Source: Picochlorum sp. 'celeri' (Eukaryota; Chlorophyta; Trebouxiophyceae). Taken from it: a DNA stretch of 64,000 nt. Position numbers and translations under genes: made by a program. Below, piece by piece: positions 22,017-32,936 of this stretch. The stretch covers positions 1 through 64,000 of the forward strand of contig JAACMV010000016.1 of NCBI GenBank assembly GCA_010909725.1, read 5' to 3'. How positions within the stretch are numbered: position 1 is the first letter of the stretch; each line of letters begins with the position of its first letter. The notes below the pieces were generated by a model. It made no database searches. It worked only from the letters and a program-made list of their open reading frames with translations, and was not told the origin of the DNA.

Positions 22017-22087
22017 GCCAGATGTGTCGTGCTAAGACTGGACAGGACACGATATATATGAAACAAATAAATAAACAAACAAATAAA

Positions 22088-23323
22088 TCAAGAGGCTGCA
22101 GTATATGTATAATACTTTTGGATACCTTCGGTAAATTCTGCCAGTTTCTCTGAGAGCCACGAGACGAGAGGCACCCGTTTGGTGGTGCGCAGCCACGTGT
22201 ACATTGCAGGCCTCGTCATCTTTCTGAAGAGGGGATCTCGGAGCAGATAGAACAGCAGCAGCATCTTTCTTCGACTCAACTCATCCATTTCCTCCCGGTT
22301 CCAGGCAATGCCTTGCATGGCGTACAGCGCACTAATGGTGGGATTGACCAGGGTGCTCTTGTCCGCTGCCTCAGCTGCTCTCTTGCTAGAGCTGATCTGT
22401 GCACTCGTGGTGATCCTATAACTCAACAGTTCACATACTAGACTGACCATCCATGGTTTCCAGGACCGCGCTCCCCAAACACGGAGGCAGGACACGTACA
22501 GGACCGGACGTAGAATGTGCAATACTTCTCCTGCTGCGAGCACGGCAAGGGCTGTCTTCCTTGACTCCTGTATTTCCGCATCCAGACCCGTCAGGCTGGC
22601 ATGAATGTTCTCCCAGGCGAAGGTTTGGGGCTTCGGATGTTCCCACCAATAGTCCTCTCCGTGGGATCGCGTGTCTCGTACCTGGAGGTCTGAACGCATC
22701 TCACAAGCATCAGGCAACCAGGGTGCATCTGGTGTGATGGGTGGCAAATGCCTCTTTCTGAACGCTTCGAATGCATCTAGAATCTTTTGGTACTTTTTGG
22801 AGTTGCTTGATGTACTGGAGACGGATGGATCAAATTTATCAAAGCACGTGGATCCACCCTGCAACATCAGCCGAGTTCCTGAAACACGGTAGATTCCCAG
22901 CCTCACCATGGCTCTGCAAACCAAGAATGCATTCGCTAAGTCCATAATTCAACGAATATTGAAATTGAATATTGCAACGCACTTGAGCGACTCTAGAGCG
23001 ATGAGCGCGTCGTATCGGTGGGCCTGTTTACCTGAGGAGTGGAGGGTGTACACTTCCACCAGAATTTCAACTTGCTGCAGTGCCTGCAGGGCAAGCGTCA
23101 ACTCTTGTGCGCCCTTCGGAGCCCAACTCTCCATATCACGAAGGATGCTCTCGTTCACCAAGGTGATCAGGTTGGTGATCGTGTGCAGTCCCTCCAGCAA
23201 GAGTTCGTTTCCGTCAAACCTATCTGGCAAGAGCCACGTGACACTGGACAAGCCCGACTCGATGGCCGAAATCAGGTCCGCGTGTCGCCGAACCCAGGTC
23301 TTGTATAAATCAAATAATTCCAT
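22088..23323 (-). CDS. PEX16: Peroxisome biogenesis factor PEX16
   Basis: A peroxisomal membrane protein that recruits PEX3/PEX19 cargo to new peroxisomes. Exons 23323-22983 and 22913-22088 (69-bp intron) give 388 residues. The N-terminus MELFDLYKTWVRRHADLISAIES aligns with the family start. Later come LLEGLHTITNLITLVNESIL, a block WGARSWKPWMVSLVCELLS (the conserved RSWKPW motif) and LLLFYLLRDPLFRKMTRPAM near the end. It lacks an ER signal peptide, as expected. PEX19, with which it cooperates, lies 28 kb away at 50768. Confidence 0.9.
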
Positions 23324-23472
23324 CACAGTGCAGGCCCGAACCCCTTGTCGTCGTCCAACTCTGCTTGCGACACCGGGTTCACAAGCGCTGGGTCTATCGG
23401 AGACCTTCTGTTACAAATAGAATTCGAAAAGTAGATAGAAAAAGCGAGTAATAAAGCGACGTGCATGCTGAT

Positions 23473-24952
23473 TTAATCGTGCTGTGAAACGTGCCGCGGT
23501 GGTGACATGAGTGAAGCACGATGTCTGATGAGACTGGAGGACGGGAGCGACCCTGACAAAGCATTGATCGTCATGGATGCCTTGAAGCTTGAAGCCTGGG
23601 ACACACTGATTGGCTGGGTCATCGAGGCTTGAGGGCGGATTGGCATGCCTTCTGCTACCATTGCCTCTTCCTCTGGGATTGGTTCGTAGGCACCCTCTGC
23701 TGCTGCAATTTCAGCTTCTTCTTCTTCATCTCCTCTTCCATAAATGATTGTTCCAGCGACGAGGACAACAAAACCAAATGCCTGAATCCACGAGCTGCTA
23801 GACCAGCTCTCTCCAAGCTTCCCGAGCCCCAAAGGTGTGTAAAAGAGCACCAAATCTACGAGCCACACGAACAATGTCCTTGTGGTCTCCAACACCGTTC
23901 GGAACACGGCTCCTAAATGCCCAGTGACACACATTCCTGAGATGTTATATGCAAGAAGAGCAAACATATCCATAACGAGAATGCGAGCAATCACTGGCGT
24001 GTTGACGATCAAATGCCAGGTGTCTATAGAGTCTTCGTGGATTCCGTTGCCGTCCTTCCCTGGCAAAAACTGTACTAGGGGAAGCATGATGCTCAACATC
24101 ATCGCTGTCCCAAATACCCCTTCGTAGCCAACAATCTTGAGGGGAGGAATGGCCAGGTCTGCCATGAAGAAATCCTCAAAGGTGATCTGAGCTGCTTGGA
24201 CAGCCTGGGACAAGACAATCAACAACATTCCAAAAAGTATCTCTTCGGGGCTTGCTGTCCCTCCATTTAAAGTTTTTCCGGGCTTGGAAGCCAAGACAGT
24301 AGAGGAACCAACCATTGCAATACCGAAGATGCAGCATGCAATGCCCATGTGATGATATTTGTTCAGGCTCCGCTTGAGAAAGACAACGGCAAACAAAGCT
24401 GCGAATAACATCTCTGCACCTCTCATCATCTGATAGACGGAAGCAGTCACAGAGAGAAGTCCTATATTCATGAGCACCGTAGCGACGAGATCAAATGCTG
24501 TGGGAATCACCAGCATCCACGCTTTCCCCCCTGCAGCAGCAGCGCCACTGCTTCCCTTCTCGCTCGACTTCTCCTTGTGTTCAAGGTAGTAGGCCAGGGG
24601 CAGGCAAAATGACATACCAGCGAACATCACTACAGCATCATGACATTGTTAAGCATGCCGCATCGCAGGGCATCATCACGATTTACAAGAGGGGAAGCTC
24701 ACCTGTCGCCATGGCCCACGGTTTTTCAAAATTTTTGACCTCGCCTGACCGTCCGACACCATCCAAATCATATACTGTACATCAGATCACGAAATACAAT
24801 CAGATAACCACCTAAATAGGTACAGCGTGGTTGGGGTCCCGAATAAACCCTAGATTGGTAGGGTGCGCACCTATTTTCGCAGCCAGAGACGTAATCGTTC
24901 CGAAGAAAACGAGTCCTGCAATCGACAGGGTTGCTCCGACACCTAAACCCAT
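23473..24952 (-). CDS. SLC35F6-type drug/metabolite transporter
   Basis: Exons 24952-24871, 24774-24703 and 24629-23473 (introns 96, 72 and 73 bp) encode 436 residues with about ten membrane segments. The N-terminus MGLGVGATLSIAGLVFFGTITSLAAKIVYD and the spaced motif FEKPWAMATVMFAG match the SLC35F6 group. So do SVYQMMRGAEMLFAALFAVVFLKR (the QMxRG signature) and GYEGVFGTAMMLSIMLPLVQ. A hydrophilic C-terminal tail of about 100 residues is Glu- then Ser-rich. Family members sit in endosomal, lysosomal or plastid membranes and the substrate is unclear. Confidence 0.87.
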
Positions 24953-25162
24953 TCTTACAATCGTCTCCCCAAAAAATTAACGATTTTTGTAATCGCACTC
25001 ACTCGGATCCAAGCGGCCTGGTAAGTGCTCAACAAGTAGGACAAAACGACCGGTCACTGCCTCTCTTTGATCGATCGATTCATGAATAGCACCGTTTTCG
25101 AAACCTCAGGAATTGCAAACATCATGTGAAGAGTGGAGTTGAAGGCCGTTCAGCATAATGAT

Positions 25163-26722
25163 ATGGGGAAAAAGAAGAAGAAGAATCTATCTGCTCGATT
25201 TCGGGGTGGCAACGCCACTGCTGCAGGTTTTAGGTTGCGGGATGAGGTTGAGTCAAAATCAAATGAGGATCCTGTAGCATCCAGTAGCATCGCGGATCCA
25301 GGCACATTGGGCCTGAATGGTCTGATAGAAATGTTTGGAGACATGGATCGGGGTATGGTAGAAGCGACGCTACATAGGAATCACGGGGACTTGGAGAAAT
25401 GCGTTCTTGAACTCAGCCTCGAGCAACACAGAGGTATTCTCACGATGAGCCATGAATCGAGTGGTCCAGATCGGGAGTCTCAATGGGATGTCCTTCCTGA
25501 TGATTGCAAAGATGTTGTTTTCAGCTTTTTATCCACGATAGACAAGGCAAGGGCTGCCGGAACATCCAGAGAGTTTTTACAACGGTCAAAAATGGCAAAT
25601 TGGGCATCCCAGATTGCCTGCCCTAGAGACGCACGTTTGGGCGCTGTGAGAGGGATGGTAAGAGCCTTTATGAATTCAAATAGACTGAAGGTTGATTATA
25701 ACACGGTTGCGAGCTCAGATCCTCTCGACTTTTACGAGGCTATCAAGCATGGACAGGATGACCGTTGGGCAACAATCTCGGAAGATGACGACCCTACAGA
25801 CATAGAGACTGTGCTCATATCTGGCTCAAAAGATTTCAATACAGACGAGTTAAGCTGTCTGTTGAATCAGCTGGTGTATATTAAGCAACTGTCGCTGAAA
25901 AACTGTGAAAACATTGCAGATAATGATGTGCAGATCTTGGCAGGCTACAGAGCCTTATCAGGACGAACGGAATATGAATTGGACGAAATGTATGTAAGCT
26001 TGGATACATTGGATCTTATTGGATCCAAAATTTCAAGCAAAGGATTGGAGGAATTGATCAGTTGTCGCAGTGCTCCCCAAGGCTTGCTTTTCCTGGACGT
26101 CTCTCATAGCAAAAAGTTGACACATCTCACCCCTCCACGCCCGGGTTCTTTTCTGAGACGTATCAATGCAAAATGCTGTTCAAGCATTGAAACAGTAGAC
26201 CTTGTGGTCCATGACAGATGTCGTCTCACAGAATTAAACCTGAGTGATTGTCTCAACTTGAAAGAAGTGAATATCCATGCAGGGCGACTCCGTTCCCTAA
26301 ATCTCTCTGGATGTAGATCTCTCAGATCTGTGTCCCTCAATACACCGACATTAAACTCGTTAAAAGCAGCAAAGTGCCGCAGATTGCAAATTTTGGGTGC
26401 TGATATCCAAAAGCTGCAGTGCCCAAAGTTGAAGCACTTATCATTGAATGCATGCCGGGAAATTCAGGATGAAGGTCTTAATCTATTTCTTCGGAATCTG
26501 AAATTGGAATCGCTCAACGTGGGAGGATGTATCCGGCTGACACAAGTTGCCGTGGCTTTTCAAGAGGTAGAGAACTGCACTTTTGATGCATACGGCTGTG
26601 GAAATTTGAAAGCATTGGAAATCAGGTGCCAGATTGCCCTGCAACAGGTTGTTCTGAAGGGTTGTTCAAACCTTGAGAAGCCAATCATTGTCGGGCCTAG
26701 TCCCAAGGAGATGAAGATGTAA
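25163..26722 (+). CDS. CUE - F-box - leucine-rich-repeat protein
   Basis: A 519-residue intronless protein. After a basic start (MGKKKKKN) comes a CUE-like helical domain at about residues 55-95 (LNGLIEMFGDMDRGMVEATL, then NHGDLEKCVLELSLEQH). An F-box follows at about 112-150 (WDVLPDDCKDVVFSFLSTIDKARAAGTSREF). The rest consists of cysteine-containing leucine-rich repeats (LTELNLSDCLNLKEVNI, LRSLNLSGCRSLRSVSL, LKHLSLNACREIQDEG, LESLNVGGCIRLTQV). The F-box implies an SCF ubiquitin ligase receptor; the CUE domain would bind ubiquitin. The divergent neighbour at 24952 leaves about 210 bp of shared promoter. Confidence 0.85.
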   Translation: MGKKKKKNLSARFRGGNATAAGFRLRDEVESKSNEDPVASSSIADPGTLGLNGLIEMFGDMDRGMVEATLHRNHGDLEKCVLELSLEQHRGILTMSHESSGPDRESQWDVLPDDCKDVVFSFLSTIDKARAAGTSREFLQRSKMANWASQIACPRDARLGAVRGMVRAFMNSNRLKVDYNTVASSDPLDFYEAIKHGQDDRWATISEDDDPTDIETVLISGSKDFNTDELSCLLNQLVYIKQLSLKNCENIADNDVQILAGYRALSGRTEYELDEMYVSLDTLDLIGSKISSKGLEELISCRSAPQGLLFLDVSHSKKLTHLTPPRPGSFLRRINAKCCSSIETVDLVVHDRCRLTELNLSDCLNLKEVNIHAGRLRSLNLSGCRSLRSVSLNTPTLNSLKAAKCRRLQILGADIQKLQCPKLKHLSLNACREIQDEGLNLFLRNLKLESLNVGGCIRLTQVAVAFQEVENCTFDAYGCGNLKALEIRCQIALQQVVLKGCSNLEKPIIVGPSPKEMKM

Positions 26723-27291
26723 AAAGAAATGAAAGAAAAAACAAATCACAGAGAAAAATTGGGCGCCCTCGCCAAGGCGCTTCTCAAGCAGGATAACACG
26801 GGTCCAGAACGGTCCAATTTTGTTCTCGGCAGACCGTGCTGTCCGTGAAGGTTCACCAATATCATATGTCTAATCAATACGCCGAGTAATATCGCGATGA
26901 GAGCAGGAAGAAGGGTCGGGCATGGTGGACAGAAACGGGGTGCTGTCTATTTCGTTCGTTGCGTCCCATCGTAGGCTCTCTCTGAAGGTGCTCAGCCAAC
27001 CTAGCAATGGTACTCTGGCACCTCAAAATGAAATTCTCGCACCACCCCGGGCGACGTTTTTTTACACATTATTAGCAACCAAGGCGCAATGCGCGCGTCT
27101 AGAAGCAAATCAGGAAGTAATAGAGGTGGAACGGTGCGTTTTGTTTCCCGAGGGATAGGGTGTAACACGGTGTTGCGTGGTCATGTCGTCAAGGTCGCAT
27201 GCACCACCCGTTCACGAACATTATGCATGGTAATTGGGGCAGAGAACGTTCTATATGACTTTTCTACAACTTAATCGGTGATTGATCCGTC
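26723..27291. other. Intergenic stretch upstream of the AP2 gene
   Basis: About 570 bp between two plus-strand genes. A 78-codon frame starts at ATG 26922 but has no family resemblance. I see no gene; it probably holds the 3' end of the F-box gene and the promoter of the AP2 gene. Confidence 0.4.
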
Positions 27292-29033
27292 ATGCAAATC
27301 GTAAATCTGGGTAGCCAGGCAGTTTTGTCTGCCGCTTGCTTCGGCATCGCATCGGTATATGTGCTGCAACCACCTTGTTTTTAACGAACGGATGCATCTT
27401 GAATACACAGGGAGGACATAATAATGCTGATTTGGACCATATAAACGTACAAAGTGCATCCGTGTACGATACCGATGCGACCAATCTTCAGGGAGGGCGT
27501 CCCTCTGTGGTAGCGAGGCCAGGGGCAGGATTGCCTGCTCGCGCTATTCCTTCAAATCCTCAGGAGTACCATGTGCCACATAACACGAGACAGCAGGCAC
27601 AGGCAAATTCCAACAGGCCCTCTGTGTCCACTCGGAGTGGAGGAAATCACCAGCACCACTATCACATGAGGTCGCATCAACATAGACAAGGTGTGTTTCT
27701 GTAATTTCCCATGTTTCTCCTTGGATCAAGATGAGAATATCGAATCATATGTACAGGAGGGAATCACGATGTCTCTCCCCAGACTGCTCTCCGTTCAGGG
27801 GGGACTTCGTCCGTCCAGCATCCAACAGTGCCTGTCTCAAACTTGTCATCCCCAGGGATGTATCATCAACATGGTGGCCAGGGACAAAAGTCTTCAAAGG
27901 CCGACGATGGGGAAGTCATGGTACCTTCTGGCGTCCCTCCGCCAGTTGTTGTATCTAAAGGAAAGAATAAAACATATAGGGGGGTCCGGCAAAGGCCATG
28001 GGGGAAGTGGGCTGCTGAAATTCGTGATCCAACTGTCGGTGCTCGAAGGTGGCTGGGCACATTTGACACGGCCGAAGAAGCTGCAAAAGCGTACGACCAA
28101 GCCGCCCGAGCTATCCGAGGCAATCAAGCAAAATGCAATTTTCCTCTACCCGAAGAAGAGGAGCACCAGCACCACCAGCAGAAACAGCAGAGAATGACAG
28201 ACCGTCGACACACCAGCGAGAGACATGGAAGATCACGTGGTCGAGAGGAGCAGGAGGAGGATGTGGTTGCAGCAAGTTCCATCTCATTCCTGAACCCCTC
28301 TAGTGTGCCAGAGGAGGCCTTAATACACAATCCTCTGGCTGCTATTCACAAGACATCTGGTGTCATTTGCATGTCCGAGGCAATGTGCATTCCAGGGGGA
28401 TCCACAGGTGACGAGGGCCCATTGGCGGAAGCTGCCGCAGACCAGTCTGATATGGAGCCGTGGGAGGCAGCCAGGGAGCCAACTGGGCTCACACCAAAAG
28501 GCGGGGGATGGATGGGGCCCGAGTGGATGCCAAAGTCCATGAACATGTCTGGAGGTGCCAATGTTGGAAGCATGCCGTTTGGGCGCAGTGTTGAGATGTC
28601 CGCTGATCTCCCGCAAAAGTTTCTTGCATCTGGCTATGATACATTTACAGACATGGGCTCAATTCGGCAGACACTAGAGATTCCAGCAGACTTTGTGGAA
28701 GAAAGCGATCCAGATGACGACTTGGATGATGATGTGATGATATTGGGAACAACGCCACAGTTCGGATCAACTCCAAGGCATCCACATTCTGTTCTCGGGG
28801 GCAACAAAGAATTCAAACATGGCTCGGACAAGGTCGAACCAGGGGAAAAGAAGACCAGGATGACGACACGGATGCGAGCCATGGCTGTTGTTGTCCAAGA
28901 AGAGACCGAAGATGATGATTACGACGATTCATCGGATGACAATTCATGCATGTTAGGGATGAGTCCAGATGTCGCTGAACACGGGTTCTCATCGTTCGGT
29001 GCACAGCATGCAGAGGTTTCTGCTCGGCGATGA
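27292..29033 (+). CDS. AP2/ERF-domain transcription factor
   Basis: Proposed exons are 27292-27354, 27411-27690 and 27757-29033 (introns 56 and 66 bp), 539 residues. One AP2 domain lies near residue 185-245: [39 protein letters not shown] and [11 protein letters not shown], very close to plant ERF domains with the WAAEIRDP sheet that reads GCC-like boxes. Upstream is a Ser/Gly/His-rich region. Downstream come a His/Gln-rich stretch and an acidic run ([13 protein letters not shown] and [16 protein letters not shown]) that may activate transcription. The second and third exons are well supported by frame; the first 21 codons are less certain. Confidence 0.85.
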
Positions 29034-29305
29034 ATATCAGTTGGTCTGTGACTGTGCGGAGTGGTTCTTTCCAATCTTTTTTGTATACCAGTTGTTTACC
29101 AGAATTTAACATTTTATTCTATATCCGTCCACTTTTTGTTGCTTCAGACGTACAATTCCGTCATGGCAATATTGCCTAGGGCAGATTTACCCCTATTTGG
29201 TAGGGCATTCTTCATCCTATGGGTATCATTTTATTTCTTTTGCAACTTGATTTCAGTTGATTTCATTTGATTCTGTTTGATTCCATTCGATGCAAGGTCA
29301 ATAAC

Positions 29306-29981
29306 ATGGGAGTTCTCTTCCTTGAACGACTTGACCGGACAACTTCTGATCGAGCGTATGCTTGCAGACACTGCTGCAAAAGCAATAAACAACACTGCTC
29401 CGTTCTAGGAAGTACGAGCATTGTTCATCTGGCATCACCCGCGGATTTGATCTCAAAGGTACATTGCATGGACATGCCGTGTCACGTTTCGGAACTGTTT
29501 TTCCGAGATGCATTGTTACTACATTTGCGATTATATGCATCAAAACTATGTCTAATGAAATGTACAGGGATTTCATGGCAGAAATGGCCCTGCGTATTTG
29601 TTTAAACGTGTCGTCAACGTTGTCTTTGGAGACAGGGTGGAGGAGAGACAAATGACTTCCGGACGCCATCACGTACAGGACGTCTTTTGTTCTATTTGCC
29701 ACAACAACATCGGGTGGAAGTATATTCGGTCTTTTGACGCATGCGAGAGGTATAAAGAAGGCAAGGTGGTCTTGGAGCGATTGCAGCTCATCGATATCAT
29801 CACCCATGCTGACCTCTCTGTCCCTTTGCTGGGAGAAGAAGACTCAGACGCACAAAATTTGGAGCAGATCATCGATACTGACGGCAACGCCTTGGCGAGA
29901 TTCATGAGAAGGCTGCCATCCGAGTCCTCTGTCGTCATTTTCCCTCGCCGCACTTTGGCAGGAGAACCAGTCTCCAGCTAG
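29306..29981 (+). CDS. Yippee-like zinc-binding protein
   Basis: Exons 29306-29458 and 29568-29981 (109-bp intron, phase 0) encode 188 residues. The Yippee/Mis18-like fold is shown by MGVLFLERLD, a first zinc pair CRHC, HGRNGPAYLFKRVVNVVFGD, RQMTSGRHHVQDVFC, a second pair CSIC, then GWKYIRSFDACERYKEGKVVLER. The family length is about 110-130, so the roughly 60-residue acidic C-terminal tail is an extension. Yippee proteins associate with centrosomes or E3 ligase adaptors in animals; the algal role is unknown. Convergent with the RRM gene, 60 bp away. Confidence 0.88.
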
Positions 29982-30041
29982 AGCTTGTTATTCTATCCTA
30001 GGTACTACTATACTATCAGTACTATCAGTGTACATTCAAAT

Positions 30042-30503
30042 TCATGATTGCATATTTGCCGGCAAAGACTCTTCTAATTGTTTCTGCTCGGCCTTTCTCC
30101 TCTCTTCTGTCTCAAGTTCCTCCAACTGCTCTTGGGCCACCATCTTCTCTTGCCATTCATCGACGTCTGCCCACACAGGCTGCGATGCCCATCCCTTATC
30201 TCCCCCCTTTACTTTATTGGGATGCGAATAGTTTACCTTTAGCGTCCTTCCATAGAGCTCTGCGTGGTTCATATTGTCCAGTGCAGCTTCAGCGTCCTCC
30301 GAACTCTCGTACTGCACAAATCCAAAACCGCGATGCTTGCCTGTGGCATGGTCGAGGGGCATGCTAACATCCATAATGTCTCCAAAAGGCAGGAAAGCTG
30401 CCTTGAGAACATCCTTATTCACGAGTTCGTCCAAGCCACCCACATACAAGGTTGTTTTGGGATTGGATCCTTTTCCTTGGACATCGACGATAGTTGTTTG
30501 CAT
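30042..30503 (-). CDS. RRM protein like the N-terminus of cyclophilin E (PPIE)
   Basis: A 153-residue intronless protein with one RNA-recognition motif at about residues 16-95: RNP2 TLYVGGL and RNP1 KHRGFGFVQY. It also has VLKAAFLPFGDIMDVSMPLD, ALDNMNHAELYGRTLKVNYS, and after the RRM PVWADVDEWQEKM. That last segment is the linker found in PPIE (PVW-D-D-W). The protein then ends in a Glu/Gln coiled tail, with no peptidyl-prolyl isomerase domain. PPIE is a component of activated spliceosomes, so a splicing role is inferred. Divergent from the WTAP gene with about 250 bp between. Confidence 0.85.
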   Translation of the reverse strand: MQTTIVDVQGKGSNPKTTLYVGGLDELVNKDVLKAAFLPFGDIMDVSMPLDHATGKHRGFGFVQYESSEDAEAALDNMNHAELYGRTLKVNYSHPNKVKGGDKGWASQPVWADVDEWQEKMVAQEQLEELETEERRKAEQKQLEESLPANMQS

Positions 30504-30751
30504 ACTACTACAAATAAAAGTTGTCAAAATCTGTTTTGGCATGCATTTGGCGTGTTTGATGAACCACCTGAGTGCTTTTTGTCCTTCTCCCCTGTTCAGG
30601 ACGATCCCTCTCTCGCGGTCTAGACCGATCGATGCTATCATTTGATGGGATGCGGGCAAGTGCTTCTTTGTTTTTTTTGAGATTTAAAGATCTGTAAAAA
30701 ATCTGTAAAACTATTGTTTCGGGTAATGGGTAACACACGAATTTGAATGAC

Positions 30752-31620
30752 ATGTCTGACAAGGTATTGTGCTGTCCTTTGTTGATGGCCACGGTGTGCC
30801 GCTTGTTCGCCCCACGTGGGATTGAGTTGATATGTTTTGTGTTTTTCAGGAGCCGTCTGGAGGTGGGTACGAAGAGGTCATCAAAGAATTGGTGAGGGAT
30901 TCTTTTGGTGGCGATGCATTCACGGCGGAGCAGGCGGTCGTGCTGCTGAGGAAAAATGTCGCGGAGCGGGACGCTCTCAAGGCAGAGAATGAAAATCTCA
31001 GGAGGCAACTAATGGACCTGGTCGTCGACAAGGCGTACATGACACGGAATGATCTGCTTTTACGACAAGAATTAGATGATATCAGGAGTGGGTCGGAGCC
31101 TAATGTGTTGCAGTTGAAGCAACTGCTGACAGAGCCAGCGGTGAACAGAGAATTTCAGAGACTGTCTTCCTTGGCAAAGTCGGCATCCCTGGAAGCTGCT
31201 GCTCTCCGGGAGGAAATTAGGGCCATGCATGTACGTCATTTGACATGAATAATATTGTTTGGGGTACTCTAGTCATATGCGTTGTTGCGTGCAGTTTGTG
31301 GCCAACGACCCCAAGGGTCCCAAGGCCCTGATGGCTCAAGTGCGATCTTTGGAGACCAAATGCAAATCTCTCTCAGCAGAGGCAGCAGAGTCGAAAGCGA
31401 ATTCTTTAGAAACATCACTACGAGCGTCTGAAAATAAAATCATGGAGTGGAAGAAGAAGTACCAGATTTTGCAAGAAAATTCGATACATTGTTACATGAT
31501 CGTGATGTACTAGAGCGTGAATTGTTGACGCTTCGGCCCAGGCATGCTGCTGATTCTCGCTACCGCCCGAGTCAGGCAAAGAGGGGCCGAGGCGGAAGGG
31601 GACGTCCCCATAATAAATAG
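30752..31620 (+). CDS. WTAP/FIP37-like m6A writer subunit (possible frameshift)
   Basis: Exons 30752-30763, 30850-31230 and from 31295 (introns 86 and 64 bp). The order VLQLKQLLTEPAVNREFQRL, ...LREEIRAMHFVANDPKG, PKALMAQVRSLETKCKSL and ENKIMEWKKKYQ matches the conserved coiled coil of WTAP/FIP37 (SVAQLR, DPAINL, ...GKKLMAKCR, ...LQKKY). This subunit holds the METTL3/METTL14 methyltransferase at nuclear speckles. In the literal sequence the frame closes at 31511-31513. A shift of one base in the A run at 31476-31479 would instead lead to an RG-rich basic tail ending at TAG 31618-31620, next to the neighbouring gene. Either a real frameshift or a sequence error. Confidence 0.8.
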
Positions 31621-31622
31621 GT

Positions 31623-32636
31623 TTAATTTCTTTTTAGGATAACAACCATTCTATAGGCCTCATCAGCATCTAATGGAACATCAAAGCTCAAATCTCCCCA
31701 CACGCTCGCCACTTCCCAACCAGTGGCTTTGGCCAGCAGATCCATCTCTTGCAGGGTGAACTGCCTTTGCTGTACCGTCTCGACATTGCTCGATAACAAG
31801 GTTGCATCTGGGTCGAACAAACTCATCCCCACGGTTCTGTGGAGAATTTGACGATCTACATCAAAGCAATCCCCTTCTCTCCCGTATTCCACCATGACCC
31901 TCAACTCGTCTTTCGCCGGGGAGGGATCCTCATTCTGGTCATCATCCTCAGAATCGCTCTCGTCCTCAGCGAAATCAACCTCTCCCGATTCGCTCACCTC
32001 CCAGCATTCTACAAATCCATCAGAACAAAAACTGCCCTGGAAAATATCTCTTGGATGTCCGAGTTCAACCACGAGCACTCCACCCACCTTGACGCATTCG
32101 GCAATGTTATGTAATGTTTGAATAGCTGATGCGTTGTCCAAGCAGTGGCTCAATGTACCAAGCATGATGGCAGCACCATCCACTTTCTCTGTCAATGCAG
32201 CGTGAAAGCCTGCAGGGTCTGTCATATCAGCCAAGGCAAATTTTACCTTGTCATCGAGTCCCATGGCTTGGGCAGTCTCCCTCGCGTAGTTGATCATCTC
32301 AGACGATGCATCTATGCCCACACACTCCTGAATTCCCGCCTCTGCCAAGAGCAGTGTATGCCTTGCTGGGCCACACCCAACCTCTAGGAAACTCTTCATA
32401 GGGTCCTGGCAGACGGATGCATGTGCTTCCATCAAAAACGCCGCCTCTGCTTCAAAGTCCCGGAATGAAAATGCAATGTCATACACAGTGGGGTTGGAGT
32501 ACGATGTCGACGAGGCACAGGCCTGCATGCTGCTATTGAGACCATTCCGATACATCCTCCATGGGATCGAAGGTGCCTTTACAGATCCTAAAGATCCCAC
32601 TGTTCTACAAAGTTTCATGTACGACTGATACAACAT
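31623..32636 (-). CDS. Class I SAM-dependent methyltransferase
   Basis: A 337-residue intronless protein. Motif I is SFLEVGCGPARHTLLLAEAG, followed by the acidic ribose-binding residue in CVGIDASSEMINYA and DKVKFALADMTD; the later segment VDGAAIMLGTLSHCL fits motif IV. About 50 residues before the domain (MLYQSYMKLCRTVGSLGS...) are basic and hydroxylated and could be an organelle presequence. An acidic insert EDESDSEDDDQNEDPSP lies in the cap region. The substrate cannot be told. The ATG at 32636 is chosen because the longer frame begins with GTG. Its stop is 2 bp beyond the TAG that would end the WTAP frame. Confidence 0.8.
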   Translation of the reverse strand: MLYQSYMKLCRTVGSLGSVKAPSIPWRMYRNGLNSSMQACASSTSYSNPTVYDIAFSFRDFEAEAAFLMEAHASVCQDPMKSFLEVGCGPARHTLLLAEAGIQECVGIDASSEMINYARETAQAMGLDDKVKFALADMTDPAGFHAALTEKVDGAAIMLGTLSHCLDNASAIQTLHNIAECVKVGGVLVVELGHPRDIFQGSFCSDGFVECWEVSESGEVDFAEDESDSEDDDQNEDPSPAKDELRVMVEYGREGDCFDVDRQILHRTVGMSLFDPDATLLSSNVETVQQRQFTLQEMDLLAKATGWEVASVWGDLSFDVPLDADEAYRMVVILKRN

Positions 32637-32936
32637 CCTTCTTCTGTTGGAGAAGGAATCCAAAGCAAAGGAATGGCAGTTGCAGCCAGTGTAAGGTTGC
32701 AGGGTTCTTCCTCTTTCCACCACAGCAACAGTCGTCAGCAGAATGTATGCATCATTTTTCTATCCTTGTTCAGAGTAGAAATACCACTGCAGGGAGAAGA
32801 CGTATACAAATAATGGCCATCGCGTTTCGTAAATAAAAATGAAGATTTTTTTTGCCCATGAATTTGACGAGGAGACACTCGTCAGACTATATTAATTCAA
32901 TAGACATCTCAATGCATTGATACACAGGGTTGGGCG

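Noticed and set aside
26922..27158. A 78-codon frame upstream of the AP2 gene.
   Set aside because: No family features and no splice site that joins it in frame to the AP2 exons.
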